Both the position numbers and the translations under genes were made by a program. A DNA stretch of 34,776 nucleotides from NCBI GenBank assembly GCA_937967665.1, contig CALBSZ010000487.1, positions 1 through 34,776 of the forward strand, given 5' to 3'. Origin of the DNA: an uncultured Planctomycetaceae bacterium (GTDB taxonomy: Bacteria; Planctomycetota; Planctomycetia; Pirellulales; Pirellulaceae). The notes beneath the pieces are model-generated. The model was not told the origin of the DNA and did not search any database. It saw only the letters and a program-made list of their open reading frames with translations. Shown here one piece after another: positions 22,183 to 34,200 of the stretch; within the stretch, counting starts at the first letter, position 1, and each line of letters starts with the position of its first letter.

Positions 22183-22605
22183 TCAGGAGTTGGCTTCGTC
22201 CGGCAGCGTGATCTGGAAATTAACCCGAAACGCTTCATCAAAATCATAGATGTCGTCAAAGTCTTCGCGAACGTCCGTGGGCGACTTCTTCATCAGGCCG
22301 ATCAGGATCAAGTTGTACACCACTTCGCCAAAATCACCCGTACAATGAATGCCCCAGCTATTCAAAACGACCTTGGCCATGAAGCCATACTGTTCGATCG
22401 CGTATTCGCGGATCGCTTCGCACAATTCCTGCCCCGTGACATGCGCTTCGAGCGGTTCCGCATCACGGGAAGCCTGCGCAGCCTGCCCAAGTCCCAAGAC
22501 GTCGTGAGCGTACGCCAGGGCCTCGCGGACGAACTGGTACGCTTCCAACTTGAATCGCGTATCGTCGCGGAGAAGTTGAATGAGCCGGCGAGTCATCTCG
22601 GACAT
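22183..22605 (-). CDS. Minf_1886-family protein
   Basis: A 140-residue cytoplasmic protein. The N-terminal half (RFKLEAYQFVREALAYAHDVLGLG) and the block HVTGQELCEAIREYAIEQYGFMAKVVLNSWGI, followed by TGDFGEVVYNLI and an acidic YDFDEAFRVNF tail, match what I recall of the Minf_1886 family, found in Planctomycetes and Verrucomicrobia. No biochemical function is known to me. The gene starts 5 bases after the stop of the RicT-like gene and is followed 15 bases later by the small membrane protein. This implies one operon and possibly a shared process. Confidence 0.78.
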   Translation of the reverse strand: MSEMTRRLIQLLRDDTRFKLEAYQFVREALAYAHDVLGLGQAAQASRDAEPLEAHVTGQELCEAIREYAIEQYGFMAKVVLNSWGIHCTGDFGEVVYNLILIGLMKKSPTDVREDFDDIYDFDEAFRVNFQITLPDEANS

Positions 22606-22609
22606 GCTG

Positions 22610-23446
22610 CTACCTGTTACCTTTGGAATTGGCCGAACCTTTGGAAATGACGGAAAGCACCTCGCGCGCGTCGATCAGCATCCGGCGGTGATCTTCGGTT
22701 TCGACGAGCAGCTGTTGCGCCAGGATCTCGTGGCCCAACACACGCGCTCGCCCATTGTTCGTGACAATGTCGGCACCGATCCGCGGCAGTTCCTTCTGCA
22801 TTTCTTCGTAGGTGTCGTACTCGTAGCGTAAACAGCATTTCAGTCGTCCGCAACGTCCGGAGATCTTGGTTGGGTCGAGCGTCGCTTTTTGCAGCTTGGC
22901 CATTTTCATGGAAACGGGCGGCATTTCGCTTAAATGCGTGTTGCAGCAGACCGGTTTCCCGCAATCCCCGTAATCCGCCAGCAGTTTCGCTTCGTCGCGA
23001 ACGCCAATCTGGCGCATCTCAATGCGTGTCTGGAATTCACCAGCCAACTGCTTGACCAACTCGCGAAAGTCGACTCGCTGTTCCGCCAGGTAATAGACGA
23101 CGATTCTTTCGCCACCAAAAACGTGCTCAATATCGACCAGTTGCATCTGCAACTTGGATTCGGCCACGTACTTCTGGCAGATCTTGAACTTCTCGCGATC
23201 GGTTTGCTTGATGTGCCCAAGCTCGTTTACGTCTTCGGGCGACATCTTCCGCAAGATCTGACCGTGTGCCGGGTCCTTCAGCCAGGTCACCGCATCGTCA
23301 GTGGCATCGCACAGTACCGTTCCCGCTTCCAGACCCCGATTGGTCCGCGCGATAACGCGGTCGTTACGTTGATACGTTTCGCTGCCGCGAGTCCCAAAGA
23401 CTCCCAGCGAACGCATCGATCCAAAGCGCACAACGTATTTGGGCAT
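22610..23446 (-). CDS. ricT: PSP1-domain protein, RicT (YaaT)-like regulatory iron-sulfur protein
   Basis: From ATG 23446 the product has 278 residues beginning MPKYVVRFGSMRSLGVF. The PSP1 C-terminal domain is clear: KYVAESKLQMQLVDIEHVFGG, VVYYLAEQRVDFRELVKQLA, then GDCGKPVCCNTHL and SGRCGRLKCCLRYE. In Bacillus, RicT (YaaT) with RicA and RicF binds [4Fe-4S] clusters and aids RNase Y-dependent mRNA processing and phosphorelay control. The conserved cysteines are present here. RicA and RicF partners are not seen in the window. An upstream GTG-type extension to 23515 adds residues unlike the family. The gene leads a tight four-gene cluster with the Minf_1886-type protein, a tiny membrane protein and a lipoprotein. 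Confidence 0.88.
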   Translation of the reverse strand: MPKYVVRFGSMRSLGVFGTRGSETYQRNDRVIARTNRGLEAGTVLCDATDDAVTWLKDPAHGQILRKMSPEDVNELGHIKQTDREKFKICQKYVAESKLQMQLVDIEHVFGGERIVVYYLAEQRVDFRELVKQLAGEFQTRIEMRQIGVRDEAKLLADYGDCGKPVCCNTHLSEMPPVSMKMAKLQKATLDPTKISGRCGRLKCCLRYEYDTYEEMQKELPRIGADIVTNNGRARVLGHEILAQQLLVETEDHRRMLIDAREVLSVISKGSANSKGNR

Positions 23447-23598
23447 GTGTATTCGGAAGCGCGATCGCCATCGCGCGCGAGAGGCCAGCAGGAAAAGTGT
23501 CCATACAACTCCCACTCAGTATATCCGCTCGCCCACCATCTTAAAAGGCAACCGCCGCGCCGGGAAACCGCGGGCGACGCACCGCGGTCCCACGCCGC

Positions 23599-24705
23599 CT
23601 ACTTCGCCTGGCAATACGCCAAAGCCAGCAAGGCATAACCGGTGGCCAGGTTCGGATCGCCTTCCAGCCAGCGCGAATCGTCGTTCACCCACGAACCGTT
23701 CTCCTGCTGGCGCGCGGCCAGCTCGGCAATCAATTCCGCTCTCCAATCATGTTTGTTGCCGGCGGCATCGACAATCTGGTCGTCGCCGATGGCAGTGAGC
23801 GCTTTGGCGAAGGTGTGGTAGTAGTAATAGAGACCGGACGTTCCCATGCCGGGATTCGAATCCAGCTTGTAGTTCTTCTGGATCCATTCGTAAGCCGACT
23901 TGACGCGCGGGTCATCCGGGCCAACGCCCGCGTAGATCAGACTCTTCAAGCCCGCGTAGGTCATGCTGCCGTAGCTGCGCAGGCCGCCGTTCTCGGTCGT
24001 TCCCGCCTGGCTGGTGCCACCGGCCGCCGGCGTGTAGTAGAAACCGCCGTCGCGAACCTTGGTGCTGAACGGCGTGGTGTTGTGTTCCGTCTCGAGATTC
24101 TGGCAACGCGAAACGAAAACAAGCGCTCGCTGGATCGCTTCGCTATCGGCGTCGTTCCCCGTCTCCTTCAAGGCTTCGATCAGGAAGTTGGTATTCGACA
24201 AGTCGGGACGGCCGTGTTTGCCGTAGCCCGCGCCGCCATAGGCCAGATCGGACGAATCAATGCTCTCTCCTTCGTCCCACTGATTTCCCTTGAGGAAGGC
24301 GTCCGCGCGCTTGAGCAGTTGGTCGTAACGTCCATCCTTGTTCGCCGCGGAAAAGGCGAGCACCGATAAACTGGTTTCGTAGTTGCGATAGAGCGAATCT
24401 TTCTGATGGATGCCCCCCGAGTCCTGCACAAAGGACTCCAGGTACTTCAGACTGTCGGCAACTTTGGGATCGTCGGGAGAACGCCCGTTCCTCAAGATCG
24501 ACGTCGTCACCAGTGCCGTCACGCCAGGGCCCGCAAACTTGCTGTACGAACCATCTTCGTCCTGCCCCTTGGTATGCAGGAAGTTAATCGCCTTGGCCAC
24601 CATCTGCGCCACATCGGGTGGATTGGTTTCGGCGGCGGGGGAATTCGAAGAGACCAACAAGCCGAACACGGCAGCTGTCGCAAACACGATAAAGATACGT
24701 CGCAT
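23599..24705 (-). CDS. Secreted prenyltransferase/squalene-oxidase-repeat protein
   Basis: From ATG 24705 the product has 368 residues with a signal peptide (MRRIFIVFATAAVFGLLVSS, cleavage near NSPAAE). The mature part shows repeated helical units with small Gly-rich turns typical of the alpha/alpha toroid of terpene cyclases and related proteins: AINFLHTKGQDEDGSYS, GPGVTALVTTSILRNG, TNFLIEALKETG, GSMTYAGLKSLIYAG and LAARQQENGSWVNDDSRWLEGDPNLATGYALLAL. Catalytic DxDD or QW-type cyclase motifs are not evident, so a structural or binding role in the periplasm is as likely as catalysis. GGAG lies 9 bases before ATG 24705; an in-frame GTG at 24720 is the alternative start. The gene stands alone, 150 bases from the RicT cluster. 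Confidence 0.85.
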   Translation of the reverse strand: MRRIFIVFATAAVFGLLVSSNSPAAETNPPDVAQMVAKAINFLHTKGQDEDGSYSKFAGPGVTALVTTSILRNGRSPDDPKVADSLKYLESFVQDSGGIHQKDSLYRNYETSLSVLAFSAANKDGRYDQLLKRADAFLKGNQWDEGESIDSSDLAYGGAGYGKHGRPDLSNTNFLIEALKETGNDADSEAIQRALVFVSRCQNLETEHNTTPFSTKVRDGGFYYTPAAGGTSQAGTTENGGLRSYGSMTYAGLKSLIYAGVGPDDPRVKSAYEWIQKNYKLDSNPGMGTSGLYYYYHTFAKALTAIGDDQIVDAAGNKHDWRAELIAELAARQQENGSWVNDDSRWLEGDPNLATGYALLALAYCQAK

Positions 24706-25217
24706 TGGATCATTCTCCACAGGAGGTTTTTGGTTATTATAAGATCAATCGTGGTGAAGTGGAAAGTTATTCCCTGCAAAGAAGCGGCAGAAAAGCCCAC
24801 CAGCGGCAAGCACTTGATCGTCCGCCTGTCGCCGCGGCATGCCATTTTGCAAAAAAAATATGCCAGTCGCCATGAACCGGCTGCATTCCGGAAATCAGCC
24901 GCGAAAGGGAAGACGCAGTCACTTGAATCGGAAACTGCAGTAATGGCAGCGAAGCGCCGCGAGAAAGAGCGAGGCCCAGAACGGGAGCTTCCGGCTTCCG
25001 GACCGGCTGGGATGAACATCATTCGATCGGCACTGAGGACATCGCATACTTAAGTAATCGAGAGCATCTGCAACACTGCTTAAGAAACGGCACTGAGGGC
25101 AATTCAGCCGGAACAGCCCCTAAAACCTCACCCGCACCCGGCCCGAAAATCTGTCAGAACCGTGCCCTCGTGTTTCGCGAGTCGCACTTTCGATGCGCGT
25201 CCTACCAGTCGCGCCGA
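24706..25217. other. Intergenic region between the giant protein gene and the prenyltransferase-repeat gene
   Basis: This is 512 bases with no supported gene. It holds two CGGCACTGAGG repeats exactly 60 bases apart (25028-25038 and 25088-25098), each near a CTTAAG word. No clear terminator was found downstream of the giant gene. The promoter of the secreted repeat protein should lie near 24721-24800 on the minus strand. Confidence 0.55.
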
Positions 25218-28200
25218 CTATACCAGGGTTGTCGTACCGTCTTCGGAACGGACGCCGAACACCGAATCAAGGCCGTGTGTGATATAGAGGTCACGGCCGT
25301 TGTGCCCGATAAGACCATCCGGACTACCGTCTTCTTCCAGCAAATCGGTGATTCGATGGGGAGCCGCATCTCCACCGCCAACAAGTACGTTTGATACTCG
25401 AGTATCGAAGTCATTGCCGACGGCCCACTCGTTCCGAATAGCAATGAGCTGGTTGTCTGTTAACAGCGTGCGACCACCACTAATTATGTCGTCGCCCACA
25501 TTGCCTTGAACGTCATCTGACCCAAGTCCGCCGAAAATAATATCGGAATGCCCACGCCCGAACATGCGGTCATCGCCAGACTCACCAAGAATGATATCCG
25601 CCCCGTTGCCACCGCTGATTGTATCATCACCGCTGCCGCCACGGAGCAAGTCATCACCTTCAAGTCCGTCGATGCGATCGCTTTCCCCGCCGCCATCAAT
25701 ATTGTCATCCCCATGTCCGCCGCTCAGTTCGTCGATTCCGTGTCCACCGCGAATCGTATCATTGCCGAAGTAGCCGTCGATCTTGTCGTTGTCATCACCA
25801 CCATCCAGCAAGTCATTTCCGGATGCACCGAGAATCACATCATTTCCCGCGTGTCCATACAGGGTGTCGTCATAGCGTCCACCAGCGAGATAATCATCAT
25901 CGCTTCCCCCATGAAACTCAAAAACAACATCGATATTTGCCGCGCCGACAATCGTATCTGCTCCTTCTCGCCCATAGACAACTACAGACCCTGGAACATG
26001 AAACGGGCCGAGAGCCAGATCGTTGACCTGCACCAGTATTTTTCCACCGGAAGCAACTGCAAAGACGATACGATCATCGCCTTCTCCTCCTTCGACGTAC
26101 AGATCACCGGGAACGAACGGGCTATCGTTCACGACGAAGGACTCGATACCCGTCCATTCAAGGTCCTTGTTTCCTGGAGTTGAAAGCACGTCATTGGCTT
26201 CAGGTAAGAACGTCGACTGAAGCCGCAAGAACTCTGTGAGATCAAGATTCAGAGTGTCTCCGGCATTCGCGGTGGTCATCGGCGAGTTCCCATTGACGAC
26301 CAGATGGGTCTCGCTCAGCGGTCGAGCGTCGAAAGTATCGTCGCCCAGGTTTCCGTCGACCGTCAGCAAGGCCACATCGCCTCCGATGTCGTCCAGATTG
26401 ATGGTGTCGTCGCCGCTGCCAAGTTGCACCGTAAGCGTTTCGAAATCCGAGTGGGTGAAAACAGCTCCACCTTCAATCAAACCGCTAAACGAATGCGCGT
26501 CACCAACAATCGCGATGTCACTGGACGTGTCCCCCCGGTCATTGATGACCAATAGCTGGTCGGTGTTTTCGCCTGCCACGTTGACGGCGCCGCCACCTTG
26601 ACCGGTCAATATGACCTCCAGGTCACCCGTAATATCCACGTCCAGCAAGGTCGTCACGTTCACTGTGACGACAAGATTGCCCATGGCGTCAAACAAGGCC
26701 GTGTCGCCTGTCGCTTCCAGCGTTCGAATGTCGATGTCCAGCCCATCAGAGGTATCCAATTGGTTCCCGATCGCGTTCCCTGCCAGCAGCACCGCATTTT
26801 CCGCTACGACGTCGCCTTCCCCATCCGTGGGCGTTTCCAGGATGCTGCCGCCGGATGCCGTAAGCGTCAATACGCCCGCGTGTGCGCCAGCGTCAATGAA
26901 GTCCATCAGGATGTCTCCTGTCAAACTTGTCAGGTCTACAGGATTGCTGGAAGCATCTGTTTGCGAGACCACGTGGGTTGCCGTGATCGTGCCAACTGCC
27001 GAGACGACGACGCCCCCGTCCAACGCGGCCACATCCCGCAGATCGACGCTCCCTGATTCAACCAATCGAATATCGCCCTTCCCTAAGGTGGCGGCAGTGA
27101 CCGTGTTCGCATCGATGTTCAGCTCTATGCCACTATCCGATTCGACCATTAACGCGTTGGTTTCGATGAGGCCGTTGCTCGTCGAAACCAATTGCGCGGA
27201 ACCCTGGTTGTTTCCCGTCAGCGTCACTGAATCCGCGGCACTGACGATACCATCGATTTCGATTGTGCCATCGCTGACGATCAGCACTCCGCCGTTGGTG
27301 ACACTGACGGATTGCAACGTGATATCTGTCGCCTCATGAAGCGACAGCGAACCACCGGTTACCGTCGCGGACGCCAGCGTACTGATTTCCGTTTCCAATA
27401 TAAGGGCACCGCCGTCGCCAACCTGACCACCCGCGGACAAGTGAACGATTCCCGCCGTCAGATCTGTGCCGGGATCCGCGGGGCTGGTTTCCAGAATCGA
27501 TCCCGCCGCTGAGACGGTCGCCATCCCCTGGCCGTTTTGACCGACGGTAATCGAATCAATCAGCACATCTCCGCCGCTGCTCGTAAGCGTCGTCATGACG
27601 TCGGCTGCGGTGCCGTGGGAAGAGACACGGGTTGCCGTAATCGTACCACCCGCTGTCAGGTTTAGCGTACCTTCGGCAACCGTAACATCGCGGAGCTCAA
27701 CCGAGTCGGTCTCCTGAATCTCCACGCTCCCGTCACCGAAGGGAGTGAGTAAGAGCGCGTCAAGTTCTGAGTTCAGATGGACGTCGCCAAATGAATTGAC
27801 CGTAAGCAGCGGAGCCTCGACAAGACCATCATTCGATGATTCAACGGAGTCCACAAAGCCATTGCCGCCGGTGACCGTCGCTACGTCTTGCACGACGACC
27901 GTTCCATTGAACGTCACCGTGTCATCGGTTTGAATCACGAACGTGCCGCCAATCGAAGAATCTCCGATCTGAATATCGTCGATATCGACAAGAAGCGTGC
28001 TGCCGGTGGAATTGACGTGCACCTGGTTCAAGTCCGTGGCGGCCGTGTCCAAGGTGATGTCGATCCCGGTAAGTGTCGCTGTACCACTTATGTTCAATGA
28101 ACCCGCAGCCGCATCATCAATGTTCGTTGCCGATGCAAGATCCGCGTTACTGGCGTTTACCAACCCAGTGACGGAAATGCTGTCTCCGGCAGTGACCACG

Positions 28201-31200
28201 AGCGAATCCGCGATGGTGGAGTTTCCAAGGTCGAGCGTGTTGTTATCATTGATCGTCGCATCGCCTCCCGCGGCGACCGTCACCACAGCACCGAAATCGT
28301 TCGTCACGGAATCAAGTACGATATCCTGCCCGGACACCAGGTGGGTTGCCCCGCTGATCTGAAGCGACCCGTCATTGCTGTCCGTGATGTCCGTCGCGGC
28401 ATCCAAGTGCGCCTCCATGCCAGTAACCGACCCAGTAATCAGGATGCCGTCGGCTTGCGAGGTAAGGTTGATGGACTCGCCCGCGGTTGTCTCAGCCACA
28501 CGCACGGCATCCGCGATCAGCGTGATCGCGCCGGTCGCCGATAGGGTGCCGGTGGCTTCAACGGTTCCCGCCACATCGATATCAAGGTCGCTCATCGTCA
28601 CCGGTGCTGTTGACGAGCCCGCGTGGACCTGGCCAGCAATCAGTGCGTCGTTGTCCGACGTCAATAGCGTGTTGCCCACCGCATCAACGGTTCCAGAGAT
28701 GACCAGACCGTTGTCGCCCACCACCGTCGACGTGGAAGCTACCGATAGAGTCGACTCGACATTGACCGTACCGTTCACGGTGACATCGGATCCCGTTATT
28801 GCCGCGGAATCCTCGGCGGTAACCGTACCACTAACTGTCAGCGAACCTGATTGTGAATCGATATCCAGCGTGCTCTCGCCGTCGATCGTCCCGGACATGA
28901 CCGTCACACCATCCGACGTGACGTCCACCGAACCCGCTGCGGACACACCACCTGAAACAGTGAGGGATGAGCCCGAGACAATGGCTACGGTCGTCTGTGT
29001 ATCGACCGTCCCTGCCACGGTGATTGCGTCTCCCGTCAGACTGACAGCGTCGCCAGAAGTAATGGCGCCGTCAACGTTTATCGCTTGACCTGCAGTTAAC
29101 GCCGTCGTCGTTCCGCTGGTCACTGATGTCAGCACGTCTAGCTGCCCAGCCACCTCCAGGGCAAACGAACCATTCGTCGTCGTGCCGACCTGCAACTGTA
29201 CATCATTCGCCTCCGACACGTTCACCGAATTGCCTGCCAACAGATCGGTAATGACGTTGGCATCGATTTCCACTGCGGCAGCGTCGAGTCCGATACCGCT
29301 GCCGGCCATTAACGAAACGGTCGCACCTACGATACCGGCGGCGGCATCGTCATTGGTTTCCACAATGGACTGCGTCGCTGTCAGATTGACACTGCCACCA
29401 ACGATACCTGCGTCGAGCGCGTCCACCAGGATGTTGTCACTGCGTAACGTCAAGTCGCCATCAGCAGCTGTCAGTCCACTGACGGTCAAGTCGCCCGTCG
29501 CTTCCAGATCGAGCGATGATCCGATATTTCCGGAAACACTGAGGTCGCCGGCGACGGCAACAGCGCCGGTATCGATATCAAGGTTCAACGCCGACAACGC
29601 CACTTCAATGGCCCCGGCCGGATCATTTTGCTCGCCCAAGTTCTGGCCGGCGGTGACATTCGCTGTAGAACCGACCAGGTCGGCTGCGTTATCGCTGCCT
29701 GACTCGAGCACACTGCCGGCCGCGGTTGTCAGGTTGATGGTGCCGTGGTCCACGCCGACACTGATCAAGTCCACGATAATATCGCCCGTCGTCGAAGTCA
29801 GAGTCACGTCATTCCCGGCGGCATCCGAACTGGAGGTTACCGAGTTCACCGTGATCGAACCGCTTGCGTCAACCTGCAACGTGCCATCGGCTACAGTCAC
29901 ATCTCGCAGAATGATCTCATCTGTTTCATCGACAAGCACGTTCGCGGGGCCGGCGGTGCTGACGTTTAGAATCTCCACATCAGTTAAAAGCTCGACGTCA
30001 CCTGCGGATGCAATCGTCAACGTATTTGTTTGCAGTATGCCGTCCTGGGTGGCAGTCACGCCTGATCCGTCGAGTTGAATCGAATCGTCAGCCGCAACCA
30101 TTCCATCCACCACGACGATACCGCCGGTGTTTACCTCGACGCCGTGAAGGGCGGTGACGTCGGTCAGCGTGATATCCGAAGTCTCATTCAGATACAGCGA
30201 GCCTCCTGTGACGCTCGCTGTCGACACCGTCATCAATTCGGTCTCCAGTGTCGCATCCGCACCGTCACCAATTTGTCCCGTACCGGTAGTCAAGTGTGCC
30301 GTCCCTGCGATCAGATCCACTTCGCCGTCCTCCGGCCCCAATTCCAGGATCGAGTCCGCGGCGTCCAGGGTCACCGTTCCGTCGCCGTTTTCACCAACTC
30401 GCATATGGTCGATGTAGATATTCCCGTCGGTGGAAACCAAGGACACCGTGTCACCGACGGTGGTGAGATTACCAATGGTGATATCGCCTGTGGTTCGAAC
30501 ATCGGCAATTCCCTGCAGATTGATATTCAACGTGATGTCGCCCGTGGTATCGAGGATCAGATCATGGGCGTCAATGACCAGGTCTTGTATATCGAATTCA
30601 ATATTGCGTTCCGGATTCAGCGAGTCCCCGATCTCGTAGAGCGCTTTCCAATAGCCTGAATAGGCGGTAACGTCGATGTCCGGGTCGGTTTCGACGATTT
30701 CTCGCAATCGATTGGCCGAATCGAACACCACGTGTCCATGCTGTCTGCCGGTTTGGACGTTACCGACCTCAACATCGCCGGCACGACTGGTCAATTCAAT
30801 GGAGTTACCGGGGTTATCGGCAAGCACTTGGACGTTCATGGCTCGAATCGTTCCCTCGCTGCCTACGATCACGGAGCCGTCCACTGCCGCAACTTCTGCC
30901 AGCGTGATATCGGATGCATCATCAAGCACGAGATCGCCCGTTCGATGCACGCTGGCGTCGACGCTTTCCACGTCCGTTCGCAGGTTGATACCATCGCCGG
31001 CGTCTGCGGTCATTTCTGGCGCGGACAAGCGCCCCGGCCCGTGAATCGTGTTGCCCGCGAACAGCTTGAAACTCTCGTCGGCCGTCAGATCTGCGCGGAT
31101 TGCCAGGACTTCTTGAGCGCGGAGATCGATGTTCGCGACGGATCCGTCCGGCCCGGTAATCATCGCGTCGGGCTCGATCGTGACGTTCCCGCCCACGATT

Positions 31201-34200
31201 CGCTCCTGTCCTTGTTCGTCGACTTCAAAGTAACCGGTCGAAGCGATGCTCACCACGGCACCCGCCGTCAGGTCAGCGTCAAGGATCATGTCCGCCCCCG
31301 TCGCCAGGTGAATCTCGCCAATCCCAGCGGAATCGGTAACGCGAACGTCTGCCAGATCCATACCGAGAATCTCGCGCTGCGATTGGAGTGTCACAACGCG
31401 GGATGCCTGCGCTTCTACAGTTCCTTGAATGATGATGTTTCCGGAGTACAACGCTTCGGTGATTGCCGACAGTACCAGGCTCTCCGGATTAGGCACTTCG
31501 TCGTAAATCCGAATCAGATCCTCGGCATCCGACGGATCGACGACGGTTGTCTTGTCATCGGCAAAGATCGTACCGACGCCGTCTCCCAGCTCTGTCTTGT
31601 AGAACCGAGCGAATTCACCTGTCTGCTGATCAACTCCCTGGAAAATGAAATAGCCGGTCGCTTCATCTACCGGACGGAAGTAGTTACCCAGCGAATCACG
31701 GAAGAACAGATCGCCGGCACCGTCTTCGTACAGGTAGAGTCCTGTATCGGGATCCTGAACGATTCGCTCGGTCTGAACCAACACCGGCAGCAGATTGAGT
31801 GCGAGTGGATTGGCCGCGGCCGTCAGCTCGCTACCGTCCCACGAGAATACCTCGCCATCGCCAATCTCCGGGCGATCCTTGTAGTAATTGTCGCCCGATT
31901 CGGCATTGCGAAACTCGAATAATCCTTGCAGAGGACCTGCGGTGATTTGATTGCCGCGGGCAACCAACGTAATGGCCTCCGGCGGGGTACCGCCAATTCC
32001 TTCGATGACCCCGCGTACGTTGATATTTCCACGATTAGCAACGATCGTCACCGATTCTGAGGCACGAACCGCCCCGTCCACCGTAATCGAATCTCCCACT
32101 TCGATCTCGACCACCTGGGCACTCAAGTCCAAGGCACTGTTCGGCGTGAAGAACGAGCCTTCCGAAAGCAGCAGCAGCTCGGCATCAGCATTCACCGTTC
32201 CCCGCAGAACGAGGTCCCGACCGGCATGGACATGCAAGCTACCAGAAGCGGCGGAGAGGGTGTCGCCGTTTGCGGACTCATTAATGAGCACATTTCCGCC
32301 AGCAGTGAGGAACAGGTCGCCGCCAGGACTTGCCACCTCGCCCGACTCCAACACAAAGACTCCCTGGTCGTTGGTAGCATAGCGGCCAACGATCAAGTCT
32401 CCCGTGGCATCAATCTCAACACCGCCGCCGTTGTTATTTGCCGCCATCACGGTCAGGCTCGTAACATCCGCAACCAGTCCATCAAAGTCCGAAATCTGCA
32501 GTGGTTGCTCGTCACCGGATGCGGTTGCCGTGGCTCGCTGGAGCACATCGATGGCCGTTTCCAATGACACGATGCCCTGTGTGGAACTCAAGGAAGCGTT
32601 TGCCGCGATCACATCCAAAGCGTCATCATCGGCCACATCGCGTATCGCACCGGCGGCCGTCAATGATACGTGTCCCAACGACGCGAATGTGGAAGTCAGA
32701 TTCAACAGATCCGCCGCGTCTTCTGCGGCTTCGCTGGTCAGATCCGATCGCTGCTGATCCGTCAGATTTGGATCGTTGATGCCTCGATCTTGCAACAACC
32801 TCTCTAGAAGCAAACTATGAACGGCATCGTAATCATCGGCGTGCTCCCCCTGCAGCGATTGAGCATCCGCAAGCTCCAAAGTCCGAACCGTGCTGTTCTC
32901 GAGCATCCAGGTTGGCAGTTGTGCTTGCTCGGCTGGAGACAGCGATTGCAGTGCGATATTCAGCGCATCGAGTCGAAGCTGATTCGCCTCGTCCTGAGTA
33001 CCGGCATAAACGCCAGCATTCAAATGACCAACGATAATATCGCCGGACGTTGTTGTCACGGCGATTGCGCTGGCGTCGCTGTTTCCGTCGGTAGCTCCCT
33101 CATGATGCAGCAACTCAACGATGCCCGTCGTGACTTCTCCGCCAGCGGTCACGTGGAACGAACCGTCGAGAATCTTCAGGTCGTGCAACAGCAAACTGCC
33201 GGTCTCCTGAATGGAAACGTTGCCCGCAGCTGTCGTTAACAGAGCCGGGTCCGGCTCGTCGGTCGATGTCGTCCCTTCCGGAATCACCGGCGCAACAGGT
33301 GTGATGTCCGTAACCGTGGTATGCAAATCAACATCGCCGCCGGCCGACAGATGCAGCGTGTCGGCAACAACCGGGAGCAGCGACGTATCGAACTCGGCAT
33401 GTTGGATATCACCCTGTGTCGACAGGGTGACATCATGACCCGCAGGAGCGAGAACCTTGCGCACCGTCAAGCTGGCTTGGCTTGTCGGGTTAGCGGATGT
33501 CGAGTTGCCATCGATGGTGGCCAAGGAGATTGCGTTGGAGCTGTTTAGCGTGCCGCCCGAAGAAGTGCCCGTAACTACTTCGACGGCATCGGTCGGCCCA
33601 AACGCGACGACGCCGATCGTACCATCGGCGGTGGCGAGGCGCGTCAAGACGACGTCGTCGACTTCCAGAATTGTGATATCTCCCTCGTCGTGTACCCCGG
33701 CGACCAACGAATCGGCATCTGTCTTGGCCACAATTCCGGTGGCCGCGGACAAGTCGACTTCGCGGCCGCCAATCAATCCTCGGCGATGGTCAATTTCACC
33801 GGCGGGAGCCGTGATCGTCACGGTACCCTCGAAGGCTTCCACAAATGCGTCGGGCAACGATATATCACCGATCGAATCGTCCGTGGTTTGCGCGTCTCGG
33901 TCATTGATCGCCAGGGCGATGTTGCCGCTGGCGACGTAGGTCCGCAGGACGGTCGATACACTGCCATCGATGCCATCCGCGCCGCTATCATTGTCGTCGA
34001 CGATCGTATTGCCGGCGTCCACGACGATGCTGGAAGCGGCAAACAGCGAGCCGTGCAAGATCACGTCATCGGGCGAGAAGACATCAACGGCGTTGCTGGC
34101 GGTGACCGCTCCTTCGATAATGACATCTTCGCTTGCGACTACGGTAACACTATTCGTATGACCTGCGACGGTGATATCCAGCGCTTCGTTGCCCAAGGTG

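Noticed and set aside
25479..25910. CRISPR-like periodicity (27-base units)
   Set aside because: The units are codons of RTX nonapeptides inside an open frame. There are no conserved repeats with unique spacers.
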